DNA of 64,000 nucleotides from Saccharomycopsis fibuligera x Saccharomycopsis cf. fibuligera (GCA_001936135.1 CP012819.1:496001-560000); one strand, 5' to 3'; positions 31,219-43,248 are shown, numbered from the stretch's first letter. Notes: generated from the letters alone by a model not told the origin. Program-made: numbers and translations.

Positions 31219-34200
31219 AATGTAAACTGTGTGATAATGTTTGAAGTAAGTTTGTTTATGTGAAGTAATTGATAAATGAGTTGATAGAAAGAAAGCCTCT
31301 AAAAGAAACTTAACACGGTAAATAAAAAATTTGGATAGAAGAGAAATAGCATCCCTTTTATATTAAAATTTTGTTGAAGTATGTAAACTTATGAATGCCA
31401 GCCGACGATAGGGGGCCCCCACAATAACCTAGACAGCATTGTTTGGGAATAACTCTACACGTCTATCGATTTTTTTCGTACAGAGGTCTAAGGCAAAAAA
31501 CGGAGAAACACATTCATGCACAAGAACTTTAATTTGATCCTTTGCAGTCGAGCCGCACCAGGTCATATTGGGCTGTCCCACTATACAAAGAAAATTTTTC
31601 ATTTTTTTACACCAACCTTCTCAAAGCGTTTATTTACGTGGGTTCCTAAATTTTAACTACAAAGGCAATAAAACAGGTTTTTTGTTTTTCACTTCTCATG
31701 CTTTCTCTTTTCATTCCCGACCTGTTGTTTGCCTTACTTGTTTTTATCAACATTTTCCTGGGCAAAGTACTCAGTTTTGACATCTTAATCAAAGTGAAGT
31801 AAAAAAAAAAAAAAAAAAATGGTTATGTGCGTTTGCTGCTGCGTCAACTATATGGGAATATTTTAGCACCAAACTTGAGCCCTTCTAGTACTTACCAATG
31901 GACTAGGGACATGACCATGCTGGTCCCCCGGATTTTTCTGCAAGACAAATGCTGCCATGGAATTGAATGGATACACCTTACATCATTTTTCTCAACTTCG
32001 GAAAAAAGGCCAGACAGTAAAAGGTCAATCATGAAATAGAGAAAACCCGACAGTAAAGCCGGACAGAGACACACTTCATACGCTTACACTGTGTGTTTAG
32101 TCACTATAGCTATATATAGTGAAACATAATGAGTTCCAGTAACATGTTTTTACTTTTCTTGTACTTGAATAACATTGTTTTCGTTTAAATCCCGGCTTCG
32201 AGTTCTTCCCTTTTATCAACGGTGCTTTTTACGGTGGTGTTATTGAGAGGTCATCTACCCTGAATATGGAGAAACGGAAACTTATACTTTTGCTGACGCA
32301 GGAAAAATTAAGAATATACTTACCACCCGCATATCTACTAGACTAGAGCGCAGTATAATACATTTAAATGCAGCGCCCCAGACTCTACCCCAATATAACT
32401 TGCGTTTGTACGCGTAACATTGCATTTGGTACACTTTGGAACAAACCCTTTCTCCACAAAAACCGCACTTCCACACACCTTTCTTCACTTTGTACTTTTT
32501 TACATGTTTAAATTGAAACTTTTTTAAGTATACTCACACTATATTATCTTACCATTCTTTAAATTTCGCTAATCTGTTTTGACTGTATTGATATTTGGGA
32601 GAGTCAAACGTCCCAATTTTCTGGTTTTTTGCGTGGCACGTAATAGCGTGTTCATATTTTTCCAAAATAATAGTTCTAATTTTGTTATTATACAGGCTTA
32701 AACCTTTGAAGCAGCAGGACAAAGCAATGTAAGAGAGGGCAACCCTTTAAAAAGCAGTCTAATTCGGTAATTTTATATAATTTTGCTATTTTTCCAGTGC
32801 ATTAGCCTTGCTTTTCTGTGCAACCTTTTAGCTTGGGCATTTTTCAGTTTGGAAAAAAATGCTGTGTTCTAACAAACTTTGATATCTTTTTGTGGAATGC
32901 CAAAGAGCTCTTTTTTTTTCTTTTTTGCGCTATGGGTTCTGATGTGGTGTTACTTTTCTGCCAGTGGAAAAATATGACCTAAGCGAAGGTAAAAAAAAAA
33001 ATAAAAAAATTAAAAATAAAATAAAAAGGCTGAATGAAATACAAAACTTGCCTACTATCGTGTTACAAGGTCTTTGTTCTTTGTTTGAAATACAACTGTA
33101 GAACAACAGGAATAATTTGAAAATGGAGTTTTGCGACACCTCCAATTAAACTATCCTACGTTATATGCCCACTTAATTTGCGCTACTCCAGATTTCGTTC
33201 GATATTTATGCGTCACTGACGAGCCCATATGAACTAAAAATTCAAAACTAGTACTTTGTTACACTGTGTTCTAATTGCGTATGATAATCTAGTGACTCCT
33301 TTTATTTGTTTTTTCCGCCAACGTCTTACCCACTCAAATGGGCACAAATTAGCTTAAGATAGCTGCGGAGTCTTACCCCATACTCCATTAGCATCGTCAA
33401 CACCATCTACAACCCTCTTGAGACAATTTTTTTGTGTTCTTCTCCTTTGTATGCCCTTCATATCAAAGTTTGTAACATTCGGATTATTATAGCTGTTCAA
33501 TTCAAGTAAAATTAACGAGCAACATTAAGCGACATGCGATGCCGCACAAAAGCGAGCCATAGAAAAAAGTAGAAACCTAAAGAAATGTATTTCCGCGCTC
33601 GCTATAAACTCTACTACTCTCCCACCTTGTCCCCACAAACTGTACTTTGTGAATGAACAAATGATGTCTTGAAACAGAAAACGCTAATTACCAAAAGTAC
33701 TTATAACGAGAAAAAAATAAAATAAAAATAAAAACAATATAAAAGAAACTAAAAGGTTTATTTTTCCTGCACTTTAATGCATCGCCGCGCGTTTATATAA
33801 GAGAATACTGTGGACGTCCCACATAATTATGTTGCAATTTCCATGCGCCATAATGCGCCCCAAAAGTCAATATTTTCCGCTCTGTATGCACTCCACACAC
33901 TCTCTATGCACCCCGTGCGTAATTAATACACGGCTTGTACTGTACAGCGGCCGCCGGTGTGCGTGAAGTAAGCTCGAACAGAATAGGTGTCTACCCATTT
34001 TCCGGGGTCGTCGTTGATTGGTTAGTTAAGCAAAGTCCTAAGAAAAAGGAAAGTTGCAATTTTGTAGGACAAGTACCACTTTCACTTTCTGTTGCTATTT
34101 CATGTTGAGCATACGAAAGATTAATATAAGCAAACTAAGATGAGATAGCAGAAAACACCAACACAGTTGAGCCAGTTCAGCAAAGGAGCAATTGACTAAG

Positions 34201-34550
34201 CCAAAATAACAGATTCAAAACACCCCTATATTATACTAGTAAGACCAAGTTCCTACTTTTGGCCGTTTCTGGCAAAATAAAACCAAGCTATCGAAATTAA
34301 CCACTGCTGATCACGCCTAAGATATTAAACACATGAGAAAAATAATAGCAATCCTGTGTTCTCTTGTGTACATTTTTATTCTGCAGATAATACTTAGATC
34401 CAAACTTTTTTAGCCTTTTCGTACATAACTATACAGATAGTTTCTCCACAGCTTCTTGTGACTGGAGTAATTTGCCGTCCCCGACTCCACCCTCCCCCAA
34501 CGATTTATCCGAACTAAGTTATGTACCCCGCAAACTTCCTTACATCTTAT
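31219..34550. other. Gene-free region upstream of transporter B, 3.3 kb
   Basis: It is bounded by the start of transporter B and the 3' end of the Hook gene, so most of it is probably regulatory. It contains the palindrome GGGGGCCCCC at 31411-31420, an A run at 31801-31819, short direct repeats of a GACAGTAAA-type word around 32010-32055, and many short AT-rich runs. No convincing ORF on either strand. Confidence 0.5.
31411..31420. promoter_or_regulatory. GGGGGCCCCC palindrome, possible Mig1-type site
   Basis: A perfect G5C5 palindrome preceded by GATA, about 190 bp upstream of transporter B. Mig1/Mig2 glucose repressors bind GGGG cores beside AT-rich sequence, so one site may be presented on each strand. 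Function inferred. Confidence 0.35.
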
Positions 34551-36023
34551 TCAATTAGCAAGCAAATTATAGATTTCCCGTCCGCTTTTCTTGACAGTAA
34601 ACATGGGCGGTTGGAAAGAACATAGTTCTTCCGATTGTTTTATTTGTGATGCCAGATTGTCAAAGAAACATTCTTCTAACAATGAGATCTCCCACTGCAG
34701 TGCTTTGAAAGTGTCGCAATTTCGAATATCATTTTCCACGTTTTTTCCGTCTGTCGCGATTGCATTGTTCGGTTTTGCCGAAAGAGGTGCCAACTGAAGT
34801 CTTTTCATGTCATTCATATGCTCTTGCTGGGTTCGGAACTCGTCTAAGAGTGATTGCAACTCTTCTATTTTAGCAGTATACTGTTGTGTTTCCTCAAAGC
34901 TTTTTATAGAGAGCTTCTCATACTGTTTTTTTAACCTTTGTATCTCGTAATCCTTCTCATGCATTTCAAACGTCAACTCTTCTAACTGCATACCCAATTC
35001 TTTTTGATCAGAATGGATTCTTTCAAAGTAATGTAATTTTGTTTTTGCAACTTTTGTTTCCCGTTTACTTTCTTCTAGCTCATACTTCAACAATTCGTTA
35101 GCGTTTTCAAGCTTTGAGATTCTAAGCTTGAGTTCATTTTTCTGTATAGTTTCCTCATTGTTATTTTTCATGTTGTTTATGTTGTTATTGTATATTGCAT
35201 AGCTTGAGGTTGGCTCATTAAGGGTATGTGTTTTCTGAGATCTGCATTTGTCTCTTTTGAAAAAACACTCAAATTGCTTTTTGTCTTCTTCCTCTAGAAA
35301 AGAAATTAATGTTATGCACAATGGGCCCTGTTTGCAATGTAGGCCAATCTCAACAAATATACAACACAATACTTGAATCTGAATCATGTCGCTACCGAGC
35401 AATTTTCCGGGAGATTTTTGCATGTACAGTTTCTTCGGAATAATAAATCTTAGATAATAATTGAGCGAATTATCCTTGTATGAATCACTTACTGTCAATA
35501 TTGTTGCTGCAGAGGTTGGTCGCGAACTTAGCTTCGGCGGCTTTGACTCAGCTATCTCTTTAGCGCCGTTGTTTTCTTCCAGGCTCGGCTTTATATTTTC
35601 TGAATAATTGACCTGCTGAGATGCTACTTTAGACATACTAACTAACCGCGTATTGTGTTTGATGTAATAGTGATTCATTATTCCAACTAGTTTTTCAAAA
35701 TAGCGGATCTTAGTGGAAGGGTCGGTATCAGGGAACTCTTCACTGAAATCTGGAATTGAGTTATCTAAGATACATATCAAAATCTTGTTGACGATCACTG
35801 GCTCAGTGAGGATCTCAATATTGTCATTTTCTGATATAGGTGAATCTGGGAATTGGCAAATCTTTATTGATTGCAATTAAGCGTTGTTGTTAGCATATTT
35901 GTCGTATTGATTTTTTTTTCTTTGTGCTTCATGTTCGGTGCGCTTAAACAGAGAGTATCTTCCTACCCAATGAAATACCGCTAAAACAAAATCTTCCTTT
36001 AAATTAACTGGATTGACGGCCAT
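34551..36023 (-). CDS. Hook-domain coiled-coil protein (spliced: exons 35967-36023 and 34551-35861)
   Basis: Exon 2 alone is open but starts just after a TAA without an ATG. The ATG at 36023 opens 19 codons (MAVNPVNLKEDFVLAVFHW). Removing an intron at 35862-35966 joins them in frame to ICQFPDSPISE, giving 455 residues. The spliced N-terminus fits the Hook domain. A Trp-centred first helix is followed by IEILTEPVIVNKILICI (compare DLTNGVVMAQVL), then KIRYFEKLVGIMNHYY (the NL..ll..YY helix), and near residues 185-235 IQVLCCIFVEIGLHC and FLEEEDKKQFECF, matching the Hook LLQLILGCAVNCE...LEESVQ pair. Coiled coil follows at about residues 255-380. Hook proteins link early endosomes to dynein. It is shorter than usual Hooks (about 700-800). 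Neither splicing nor function has been tested. Confidence 0.75.
35862..35966 (-). other. Predicted 105-nt spliceosomal intron in the Hook gene
   Basis: The 5' site reads TGG|GTAGGA and the branch point TGCTAAC (one base from TACTAAC). The first AG after the branch, AAAG, lies about 27 nt downstream. Both sites are phase 0, so splicing keeps the frame and removes the in-frame TAA at 35877-35879. The 5' and 3' sites are weaker than the yeast norm (GTATGT, CAG/TAG). Support comes mainly from the good Hook domain that splicing restores. Confidence 0.65.
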
Positions 36024-36963
36024 TTTTGATTTTGGAAAGCAAATGCTGTTTGACTCAAGTTCTTTAAGCCAAAAAATCGCTGCTTAGGTGTTTTTTTTTA
36101 TCTAATAAACAAACCATAGATATTTTTTTAGTAGTTTGTTTTGTGATTTATGAACGATCATAGAAAATCTGAGACACAAAAGATGTATGCAGGACCTTTA
36201 TCACGAGATGCGTACAATATTTTCCAACATCTGCTAGCACCACAGAATGTCATTATCTAAAATACTTATTCTTATTTTTTGAAAGGGGTAATGCAGGTGA
36301 TTGACATAAATTTTATTTGAAAAAGTCTTCTTGATAACAGAATATATGTAAAATGGGAAAACCAAGAAACCTAAATCAACTAAAATACGAAATTTAACAT
36401 GTAAAAACATCACCTAGAAAGTATAAAGGACAGGTTAGTGTGCGGTTATTATTAAATTTCGGTTCAATTTACTCTAAAAATTTTCTTTAACATTGTTATG
36501 ACGAATTTGTATAATTTATAAAAAAATTATGAATTCTAGCAAATATAACAGTAAAACTAAGTACTGAAGGTTGTAAGTAACAAAAAGTGTAGCACAAAAG
36601 TTTGTCCCGGGAAAGCAATTGCAAAATAGCGTCCAAAAAAAGTGGTATACGTTATGCCAGTAAGAGCAATAAGATGCTAGTGCTCGATAAAGTGAATGTT
36701 CGTCAATATAGCACTATACCACACAATTTTTATAGGCGTTGCAAGGCGTCGCCGACATGTATTGCGTACGATAAGAAAAGCGCATATATCTGGCTTTCTG
36801 ACATTCTCGCAAACTGAATAACAAACGATGCTTTTTCTTGATTTACAACAAAAGATTGCCTTGAGACGCGAAAATGAATCAGCATTAAAAAATGCAAAAA
36901 TTGATACCCTTACAATAACAACGTCTTGATAGATAAATTAAAGCTAACATGCCTATATCCGTT
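36024..36963. other. Intergenic region, Hook promoter and UPF3 3' side
   Basis: AT-rich; short open frames such as 36602-36817 lack an ATG start and show no family. Nothing else seen. Confidence 0.5.
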
Positions 36964-38496
36964 TCAGCCCTTGTTCCTGAGAACAACCTTTGGCCTGCTA
37001 TCATCATCAGTCGCCGGCTTATCGCGCTTCAAAATCATTGGTTTGCCTGAACCAAACGGTGAAGGTTTTGTTTCTGAGTTTACAGAAGAAGGTGTAGTAT
37101 GCTTTTCTTGTGGTGTGCCATTTTTCTCAGCATCATGCTTTTTGCCTCCTGTTTTCTTTGAACTCAGCTTTTTCAGAGGTCTGAAAGAATTACTCTTCAA
37201 TTTTCTTTCATTTTCAAGGTCTTTCACTTCTGAGTAGGTCTTACTACCTTTTTCTGCTTTTGCCTTGCTGGCTCCTCCAGATTTACTTTTACTTTTACTT
37301 TTGCTTGATCTCAGCGGCTTGGACTTTTGTTTATCCGTCTCCTGAGCATGTTCTGAGCCTGTGCCTAGCGTAGAACTTTCTGAAGGATGATCTTTTGATT
37401 TTGAAGTGTTCTTTTTAATTTTCAGTTCTTCCGGCTTAGCGCTAGACGAAGACGGTTCAGAAGATTTTATCACCTCTTGTTTTGACGTGGCCGACTTGGA
37501 GCTTTCTTTTCTTGAACTCTCAGCTTCCTTTTTCGAGTCGTTGCCATTACTAGGTTCAGAAGATTTCAGAGCACGTTCCTTATTTCTACTAGACTGTTTT
37601 TTGCCTTTATTTTTTTTAGCCTTCTTTGCTTCAGATTCTTTGGTTTTTGATTTCTGAATTGTTTGACTTGGCCGATCAGTGTTAATATAGATACTTCTGG
37701 TATTCTCTGCTGATTTCGATTGCTCTTTTGTCTCGCTTGCTTCTTTTTTAATTTCCTTTTTCAGATCGCTTTCACTCTTTGACCTCTCCTTCTTTGCATC
37801 TCTCTTCTTTTGCATATCAGCTCTTGCTTTTTCCTTCTTCGCTTCACTGGATTTCTTTTCTTTTTCTTCTGATCTCTTGCCTGATTTTTTGACGGACTTT
37901 GATTTTTTTGATCTTTCTTTACTGTTAGACTGATTCATCATCAGAGGTTCTTTTAATAATTGAGTAAATGGAACAAACTTCTTATTAGGAGCAAAAAAAG
38001 GTTTTCCATCATTTTCAATCTCGCCATCATGAATCTTAATAAACTTGGCAAATAACGGGTCTTTTTGAATTGTGCCATTAAGTTTGTTAGGTTTTACCCA
38101 CTGCACAGATTCCCAAGTATCTTCTTCACTATAAGGTAAGTTCGTCATTCCGTCAAAGTCGCATACTTGAATATTAGGCACCAAGTCAGATTCCTTTTCG
38201 TCGCTGAAAACAAATTCTGTCTGATTGGCAGCAACTTTGGACAAGAATGCACCAAGCGCCTCTGGTTTACGAAACTTCAAGTATGCTCTAGAATATGTTG
38301 GCAACTCAAACGGGTTTGCTGAGTATTCGCCTTGCACAAAATATTTGAAGTCAAACACAGATTCCTGATCATGAATAAACTTGTTGATGGTTTCGTAGAA
38401 AGTCAACGGGCTCAAGTTGGGCGGCAATAATCTAACTATTATTTTGACTGCTGTTGTTTGCAGCAGTTGTGGCTTTTGTCCTTGTTTGTGCGGCAT
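36964..38496 (-). CDS. UPF3: Nonsense-mediated mRNA decay factor UPF3
   Basis: A 510-residue protein whose first ~170 residues form a Smg4/Upf3 RNP-type domain. VKIIVRLLPPNLSPLTFYETIN is the classic first strand and helix, FDFKYFVQGEY and YSRAYLKFRKPEAL follow, and FVAPN/FAPNKKFVP-type residues lie near 165. Upf3 binds Upf2 and helps activate Upf1 on mRNAs with premature stops, shuttling between nucleus and cytoplasm. The rest is extremely rich in Lys, Ser and Glu (KKSGKRSEEKEKK and similar), disordered and basic, and probably carries nuclear signals and RNA contacts. It is longer than baker's yeast Upf3 (387) owing to this tail. The ATG at 38496 is the first in frame. Confidence 0.92.
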   Translation of the reverse strand: MPHKQGQKPQLLQTTAVKIIVRLLPPNLSPLTFYETINKFIHDQESVFDFKYFVQGEYSANPFELPTYSRAYLKFRKPEALGAFLSKVAANQTEFVFSDEKESDLVPNIQVCDFDGMTNLPYSEEDTWESVQWVKPNKLNGTIQKDPLFAKFIKIHDGEIENDGKPFFAPNKKFVPFTQLLKEPLMMNQSNSKERSKKSKSVKKSGKRSEEKEKKSSEAKKEKARADMQKKRDAKKERSKSESDLKKEIKKEASETKEQSKSAENTRSIYINTDRPSQTIQKSKTKESEAKKAKKNKGKKQSSRNKERALKSSEPSNGNDSKKEAESSRKESSKSATSKQEVIKSSEPSSSSAKPEELKIKKNTSKSKDHPSESSTLGTGSEHAQETDKQKSKPLRSSKSKSKSKSGGASKAKAEKGSKTYSEVKDLENERKLKSNSFRPLKKLSSKKTGGKKHDAEKNGTPQEKHTTPSSVNSETKPSPFGSGKPMILKRDKPATDDDSRPKVVLRNKG

Positions 38497-39475
38497 GTTA
38501 AATAGCTAATATCTTGACTGTGATGCCCTTGTTCGCGTGTGAATGCGTGTGCCAATCAGATATCAACTAGACAAATCGATTATCCTTGTTTGCGTTTCGC
38601 GAAAAGCACTTGTTTTCACAATACCTTCTGAAATATCTGTGATGCAGGCTCCTCGGCCGTGATATAAAGTTACGGAATGCTTTGTAGTGCAATTGTGGGG
38701 GACAAATATTGTTTGGACTTGCCCATTAGTGAGCACTAAACGCTTTTTTATTTTTGAGCTATACTCTCATATTAGTCTTTTCTATCGCTGATGATCTCGA
38801 AAACAGAAAATAAAAAATAAAAAAATAAAAGTAAAGGAAAAGCGGACAAAATGCTTTTGAGGTAATTGCTTACATAATCACTTTACCTTTGAAATACCTG
38901 AACAAATTTTGGTCTCGCAAACCAGTCTTTATACAATCAGCAGTCATTAAATAAAAATGCAATTAGTGCTATTGGTTGGGGACACCGCCTTACGATTACT
39001 AGAAAATGCTTGTGAGAGGTAATAGTCGCTGGTACACAGCGATTCCCGGACTTCCTGTCAATGTGAGCATCGGTTCTGCCCTAAAACCTATGATAAGATG
39101 ATTAATAGACAATACACAAGATGTGGAACGGGTACACATTACAAGCTAAGAAATTGTATAGCAAATCATATTATATTTAATTTTTTATATCCCTTTCTTA
39201 ATATTGAGCTTAACTTGTTGATGTTCCCGTTTTTTGATTCGTATCTTTTCTGAGGTAACCGCCCCGGTTTACGCACTTTTGACATAAACCGAAAATTAGG
39301 AAAAAAAAACAAAAAAAAACGAGAAAATGCGATGCATTAGAAAAGGAAACAAAAACACCGACTCTAGTAGTATGAAATAGTCAACAACTATTTTAAATTC
39401 GTATTTAACATCACTAGTCACTATACCTGCCACTAATTATAGCTCAGAAAATACGACCCTTGCTTAAATCAAGTC
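38497..39475. other. Divergent promoter region, UPF3 and PCI gene
   Basis: 979 bp between divergent starts. A-rich near both genes; no gene or strong motif seen. Confidence 0.55.
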
Positions 39476-40876
39476 ATGAGCTTCAGCAATAATGGCGACC
39501 TACTAGAGCAGTTTTTTACCCAAATTAAAATACACATTGCCAATAACCAGTCCCTTGGCCAAATAGTGACAATAAACGTTGCATCCAATGCGCAATTCAT
39601 AGCCAATTTACAAAACTACTTGCAAGCAAATAAGCATATAAATTTGAGAAAAGCAGTAGACAAGTTCCGCTTCTTCAAAGGCGATAATGAGAGAGCAGCA
39701 TTCGATCAATTCATAGAATCATTCTTGACGTTTGTCAAACAATTTAACGTCTATTCAATGATCGAGTCAATAGATTTGATCCTCAACTACATTAATCAAC
39801 TAGTAGTAGTATTCAACAATTATGACGAGCTTAGCCATATGCTTCTTGCTACGTTAAGTTGTGATTTGCAGTACATGTATCAGATTAGTAAAACCATAGA
39901 TAAAGTGCTAGCAGTGCATGGAATCAGTCGAAGCAATGCAATTCAAACCAAATTCACTAGCTACTTGTCCAAATTATTCAACAATTGCAAAAAAAACCAA
40001 TTTAAAAATCCCACAAAGAAGGCAATATTGCTCAAGGTTTCGAATTTTTTGGTGCTGATATACTTCAACATTAATCAGCCGTTGAATTGTAACACAATAT
40101 TCATCACCAATAGGCACAATTTTAAAACTTTGAAAGGTTCGAATTTTGGTAAAAACGACTTGATAAAGTATAGATACTACTTGGGCAAGTACTTGGTAAT
40201 CAACCAATTTTTCCCAGTGGCGTTGGTCCAATTTAAGTACTGTTACACTAATTTCCCCATTACACAACTAAGGGGTCCAAACAGCAATCCTAAAACAATA
40301 AAACAATTTGATTCAGTTTTAGAGTACTTTATAATTCTACTAATGATCACGGGGAATAAGCCAAGCAAGGCACTTATCAGCAAATTTTCCAACAGTTTTC
40401 AACAACAACTTTACTTTGAGTTGGTTAGAGCGATCCAGTCAGGCAACATGACAAGATTTGAGCAAATATTGCATTTTCATAGAGAATACTATAGATCGAA
40501 AAGTCTTTATAATTTGATATTGAAAAATTTATCCATGATTGTTTACAGAAACTTGTTTTACAAAATATTCAAATTCATCAACAACGGTCAAATTACCAGC
40601 AATTATCAGAATGTGCTAGACTACAAGCTTTTCGCCGCTGGTTTAGCGATCTCCGAACAGGGGATACAAAAACCGTTCAATACTACAAGTACTGCTGAGG
40701 GTATATATGAACACGTTGAAGAGATTTTGGTATCGTTGATTGATAAAAAATGGGTAAAGGGGATCATATTCCCACAATCCAGCAAGCTTTCGCTTTCTAA
40801 AAAGGGTGACGCGTTTCCACAGATTAGTCAAGGGCTTGATGTTGGACGACATGATTACGACTGGCTTGGAAAGTAG
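39476..40876 (+). CDS. PCI-domain protein of the Thp1/Csn12 (PCID2) family
   Basis: A 466-residue helical protein. The C-terminal PCI/winged-helix part is recognisable: LEYFIILLMITGNKPSKALISKF, LVRAIQSGNMTRFEQILHFHREYYRS (the conserved I-x-x-GN-x-x-x-F helix), MIVYRNLFYKIFKFIN, and EEILVSLIDKKWVKGIIFPQSSKLSLSKKGDAFP (winged helix ending in LS..GDAFP). This is the signature of the Thp1/PCID2/Csn12 group. Thp1 works in the TREX-2 mRNA export complex at nuclear pores; Csn12 binds the COP9 signalosome or Thp3 in splicing-linked roles. Length (455 for Thp1, 423 for Csn12) does not decide between them. The ATG at 39476 is the first in frame. Confidence 0.85.
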   Translation: MSFSNNGDLLEQFFTQIKIHIANNQSLGQIVTINVASNAQFIANLQNYLQANKHINLRKAVDKFRFFKGDNERAAFDQFIESFLTFVKQFNVYSMIESIDLILNYINQLVVVFNNYDELSHMLLATLSCDLQYMYQISKTIDKVLAVHGISRSNAIQTKFTSYLSKLFNNCKKNQFKNPTKKAILLKVSNFLVLIYFNINQPLNCNTIFITNRHNFKTLKGSNFGKNDLIKYRYYLGKYLVINQFFPVALVQFKYCYTNFPITQLRGPNSNPKTIKQFDSVLEYFIILLMITGNKPSKALISKFSNSFQQQLYFELVRAIQSGNMTRFEQILHFHREYYRSKSLYNLILKNLSMIVYRNLFYKIFKFINNGQITSNYQNVLDYKLFAAGLAISEQGIQKPFNTTSTAEGIYEHVEEILVSLIDKKWVKGIIFPQSSKLSLSKKGDAFPQISQGLDVGRHDYDWLGK

Positions 40877-43248
40877 ATGAGAAAGAAATTTTAAATAGCA
40901 CAGTAATTGCAGAGATAATGCAGATCTTTCCCAAATAAGTAGAATACGCAAAAGCAGAAAGAGGCAATATAAGCAGATTTGTAAATCTCACAATGGCTTA
41001 CACACTAAACACGTAATTTGCCATCAAACATGTGTTTTTTTTCAAGCTGTCGCAGATTTTTTGGCTAGTTTGAAAATCAAGCAGTACAATCAACTTTGAT
41101 ACGTGATACAAAAGGGTAGAGCTTTTAGTACATGTACTAATTCTGACTGTTGCGGTTGATATGATATATAGCAAAAAGCTTCTTAATTATTGTTAAAGCG
41201 ACTTTTTAGTTTTAGCTAAAGTTTGTCATGTTGCCAGTAGGATGCAGCAACGTGCTAGCGTGCAAACGTGTAGAACAATAGTGAGACGTCGCGCCATATA
41301 TTGAGTCTCTCGCAAAAGTAACAGCTTTGATATTAGATGGCTATTGATGCTAGTAGCGGTGCTATTGTTGCTTACATGTTTTGAAGTATAGTAGACCCTC
41401 TATACGCACATAACATTCATAATAAGCCCATAATACGTCAAACGTTTGAAGTTTAAACCCTTTTCATTAAATGCTTCCCAGATTGTAGCCTCTGTTTCCC
41501 GAAAATAATCTGACACAGCTGCTAAATCTTAGTCAAAATATTATGCGAAATTTCGCCGCCCTCAGCTCCAAGTGTAATTATAGTGTTTGGTAGGTATATA
41601 AGATATTACTGCTAGAGGGCTGAGAAACGACTAGACAACATCATGCGTAAACTTTTGAGCCTTCTTTCCCACTCTTCAGGGAATGCAGACTCTCTCCGCC
41701 AATATATGAACTTTCCCAGCATACGCTCCAGAAAGCCCGAGTTCCTAAAGACCAAAGTGTTAACTTTAGTACACAAAACAGCAAAGCCTTGCTTCATTCA
41801 CCGCTAAATCAGGCAGTGGATTAGTAGATGGATCAAGATTGCATTATAATATATTTATAGTCTATGCATCTCCAAGCTCGTCTATGCATATATCTGTATA
41901 CATATGTTAATATCTGTTTGTTCATGCGCAAAGTATGCCACTCTTGAGCTCTATAATACAGTACAACGCATATTTATGCGTCGGAGCTGGCTTAGGCTTA
42001 GTAAACACACCACGTGAGTACTCGCTTTGGTTGCGGTGCACCGGGGCAAAAGAACATTACGATGCGGTATAGCCTGTTGTCTCTCAGCTCAATGGGAGGG
42101 AAGACCTATGTGCAAATCACAGTATCGACGGACTTAAAGGAGCTAAGCTATGGTTAGCACACAGCGTTGGCTAATTTTTAGTTCCTTGGCCACACAGTTG
42201 GCTAATTAGGTGGCTAGTCTTCTGCGGTTGAAAAAGGATTGTTTCGTTTTGCTTGGATCGACTAAATAAGTAAACGTATTTAGCGTGGTGTTCCTGAATC
42301 AGGGACAGATTTTTGTTAGTCAATTTATCTTTATTTTCTCTTTTTGTTGTTGTTTTTCAGGGAAGTTTGCAAATTGCAATTAACCTACTGTTGAAACAGA
42401 AGTTAGTTGTTGGCCACAGAGAATATAATAATAAATCTCGAAGCCTGAAGCTTAAAGTTTCTCGTTTCTCTCCAGTTATTTTAGATTGTCAGCATTGCCG
42501 AAAGTCTATTTTCGGCACTCGCCTCACCACCAATCTAAATCTTGGGACTGCCCCTGACTTAGTTCATTCTACCTTTTTTCTTTTCTCTTGCTCGGATCAA
42601 TCTCTTTTTCTTCTTTTTTCTCTTCACAATCGACGACTTTTTCTCTTTTAGACCAAGCTTATAAATCAGACACTATATCTCTGAATGTATTTTTGTTTAT
42701 TTCAATACTAAAGATTTTCAAAAACGGCTTGTTTTGTCAAACCCAACTGAATTCCCAGCAGCAACTGTTTGTATGCAATTTCTATGACTGTCTGGCCCTG
42801 GACGCTTGCATATCTCATCAAGCCTCGCTATTGTTTATAAATTGCCAACACTGCAGATTCTATTATTATTTATTCCTACTGTTTTACTTTTCTTTCCTCT
42901 CACTGTCTCTTTTGAGTTAATTCGCCTTATTGTTTGCTTTCTCCGGAATAAAAGTCTGCGACTTTCTCTTCTTTCTATTTTCTTTTTTAACAAGGTGTTC
43001 TATTTCAAAATAACAACACATTCTTCGATTCAAGTTTCCATCTGGAAAAAGAGAGAATCATAATCTAAAAACAAACGCAAACGCAAAACAGATAATAAGT
43101 CGGTTATCTGTTTACCTGCTTACTTACTTACCTACTAAACTTTCTTCTCATTATAAAATCTTTCACAATATACTGTATATCTATCTGTTCCCATATAAAA
43201 ACCAAAAGCACATCAGTATACTAATTAGTAACCAATACTTCGTTGAAG
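40877..43248. other. Long region upstream of the mannosyltransferase gene, 2.4 kb
   Basis: The first part is the PCI gene 3' flank. An E-box CACGTG lies near 42010. At 42366-42383 sits an 18-bp word (TTTGCAAATTGCAATTAA) also present with one change at 9702. From 42580 to 43240 the sequence is strongly pyrimidine-rich, as in long yeast 5' leaders. Open frames in it follow from the C/T bias. Confidence 0.5.

Noticed and set aside
35877-35879. Stop-codon readthrough or pseudogene at the Hook TAA
   Set aside because: An intron with branch point TGCTAAC removes the stop in frame and restores a better Hook domain than readthrough, which would add an unrelated Lys/Asn-rich segment.
36602-36817. 71-codon frame between Hook and UPF3
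   Set aside because: Starts at TTG, and the only internal ATG leaves a very short product without similarity.
42300-42361. Pyrimidine tract ending in CAG as a 5' leader intron of the mannosyltransferase gene
   Set aside because: No convincing 5' site or branch point was found and the gene reads well without it.
42313-42920. Open frames in the C/T-rich leader of the mannosyltransferase gene
   Set aside because: Their Ser/Phe/Leu-rich products reflect pyrimidine bias; no family or conserved pattern.
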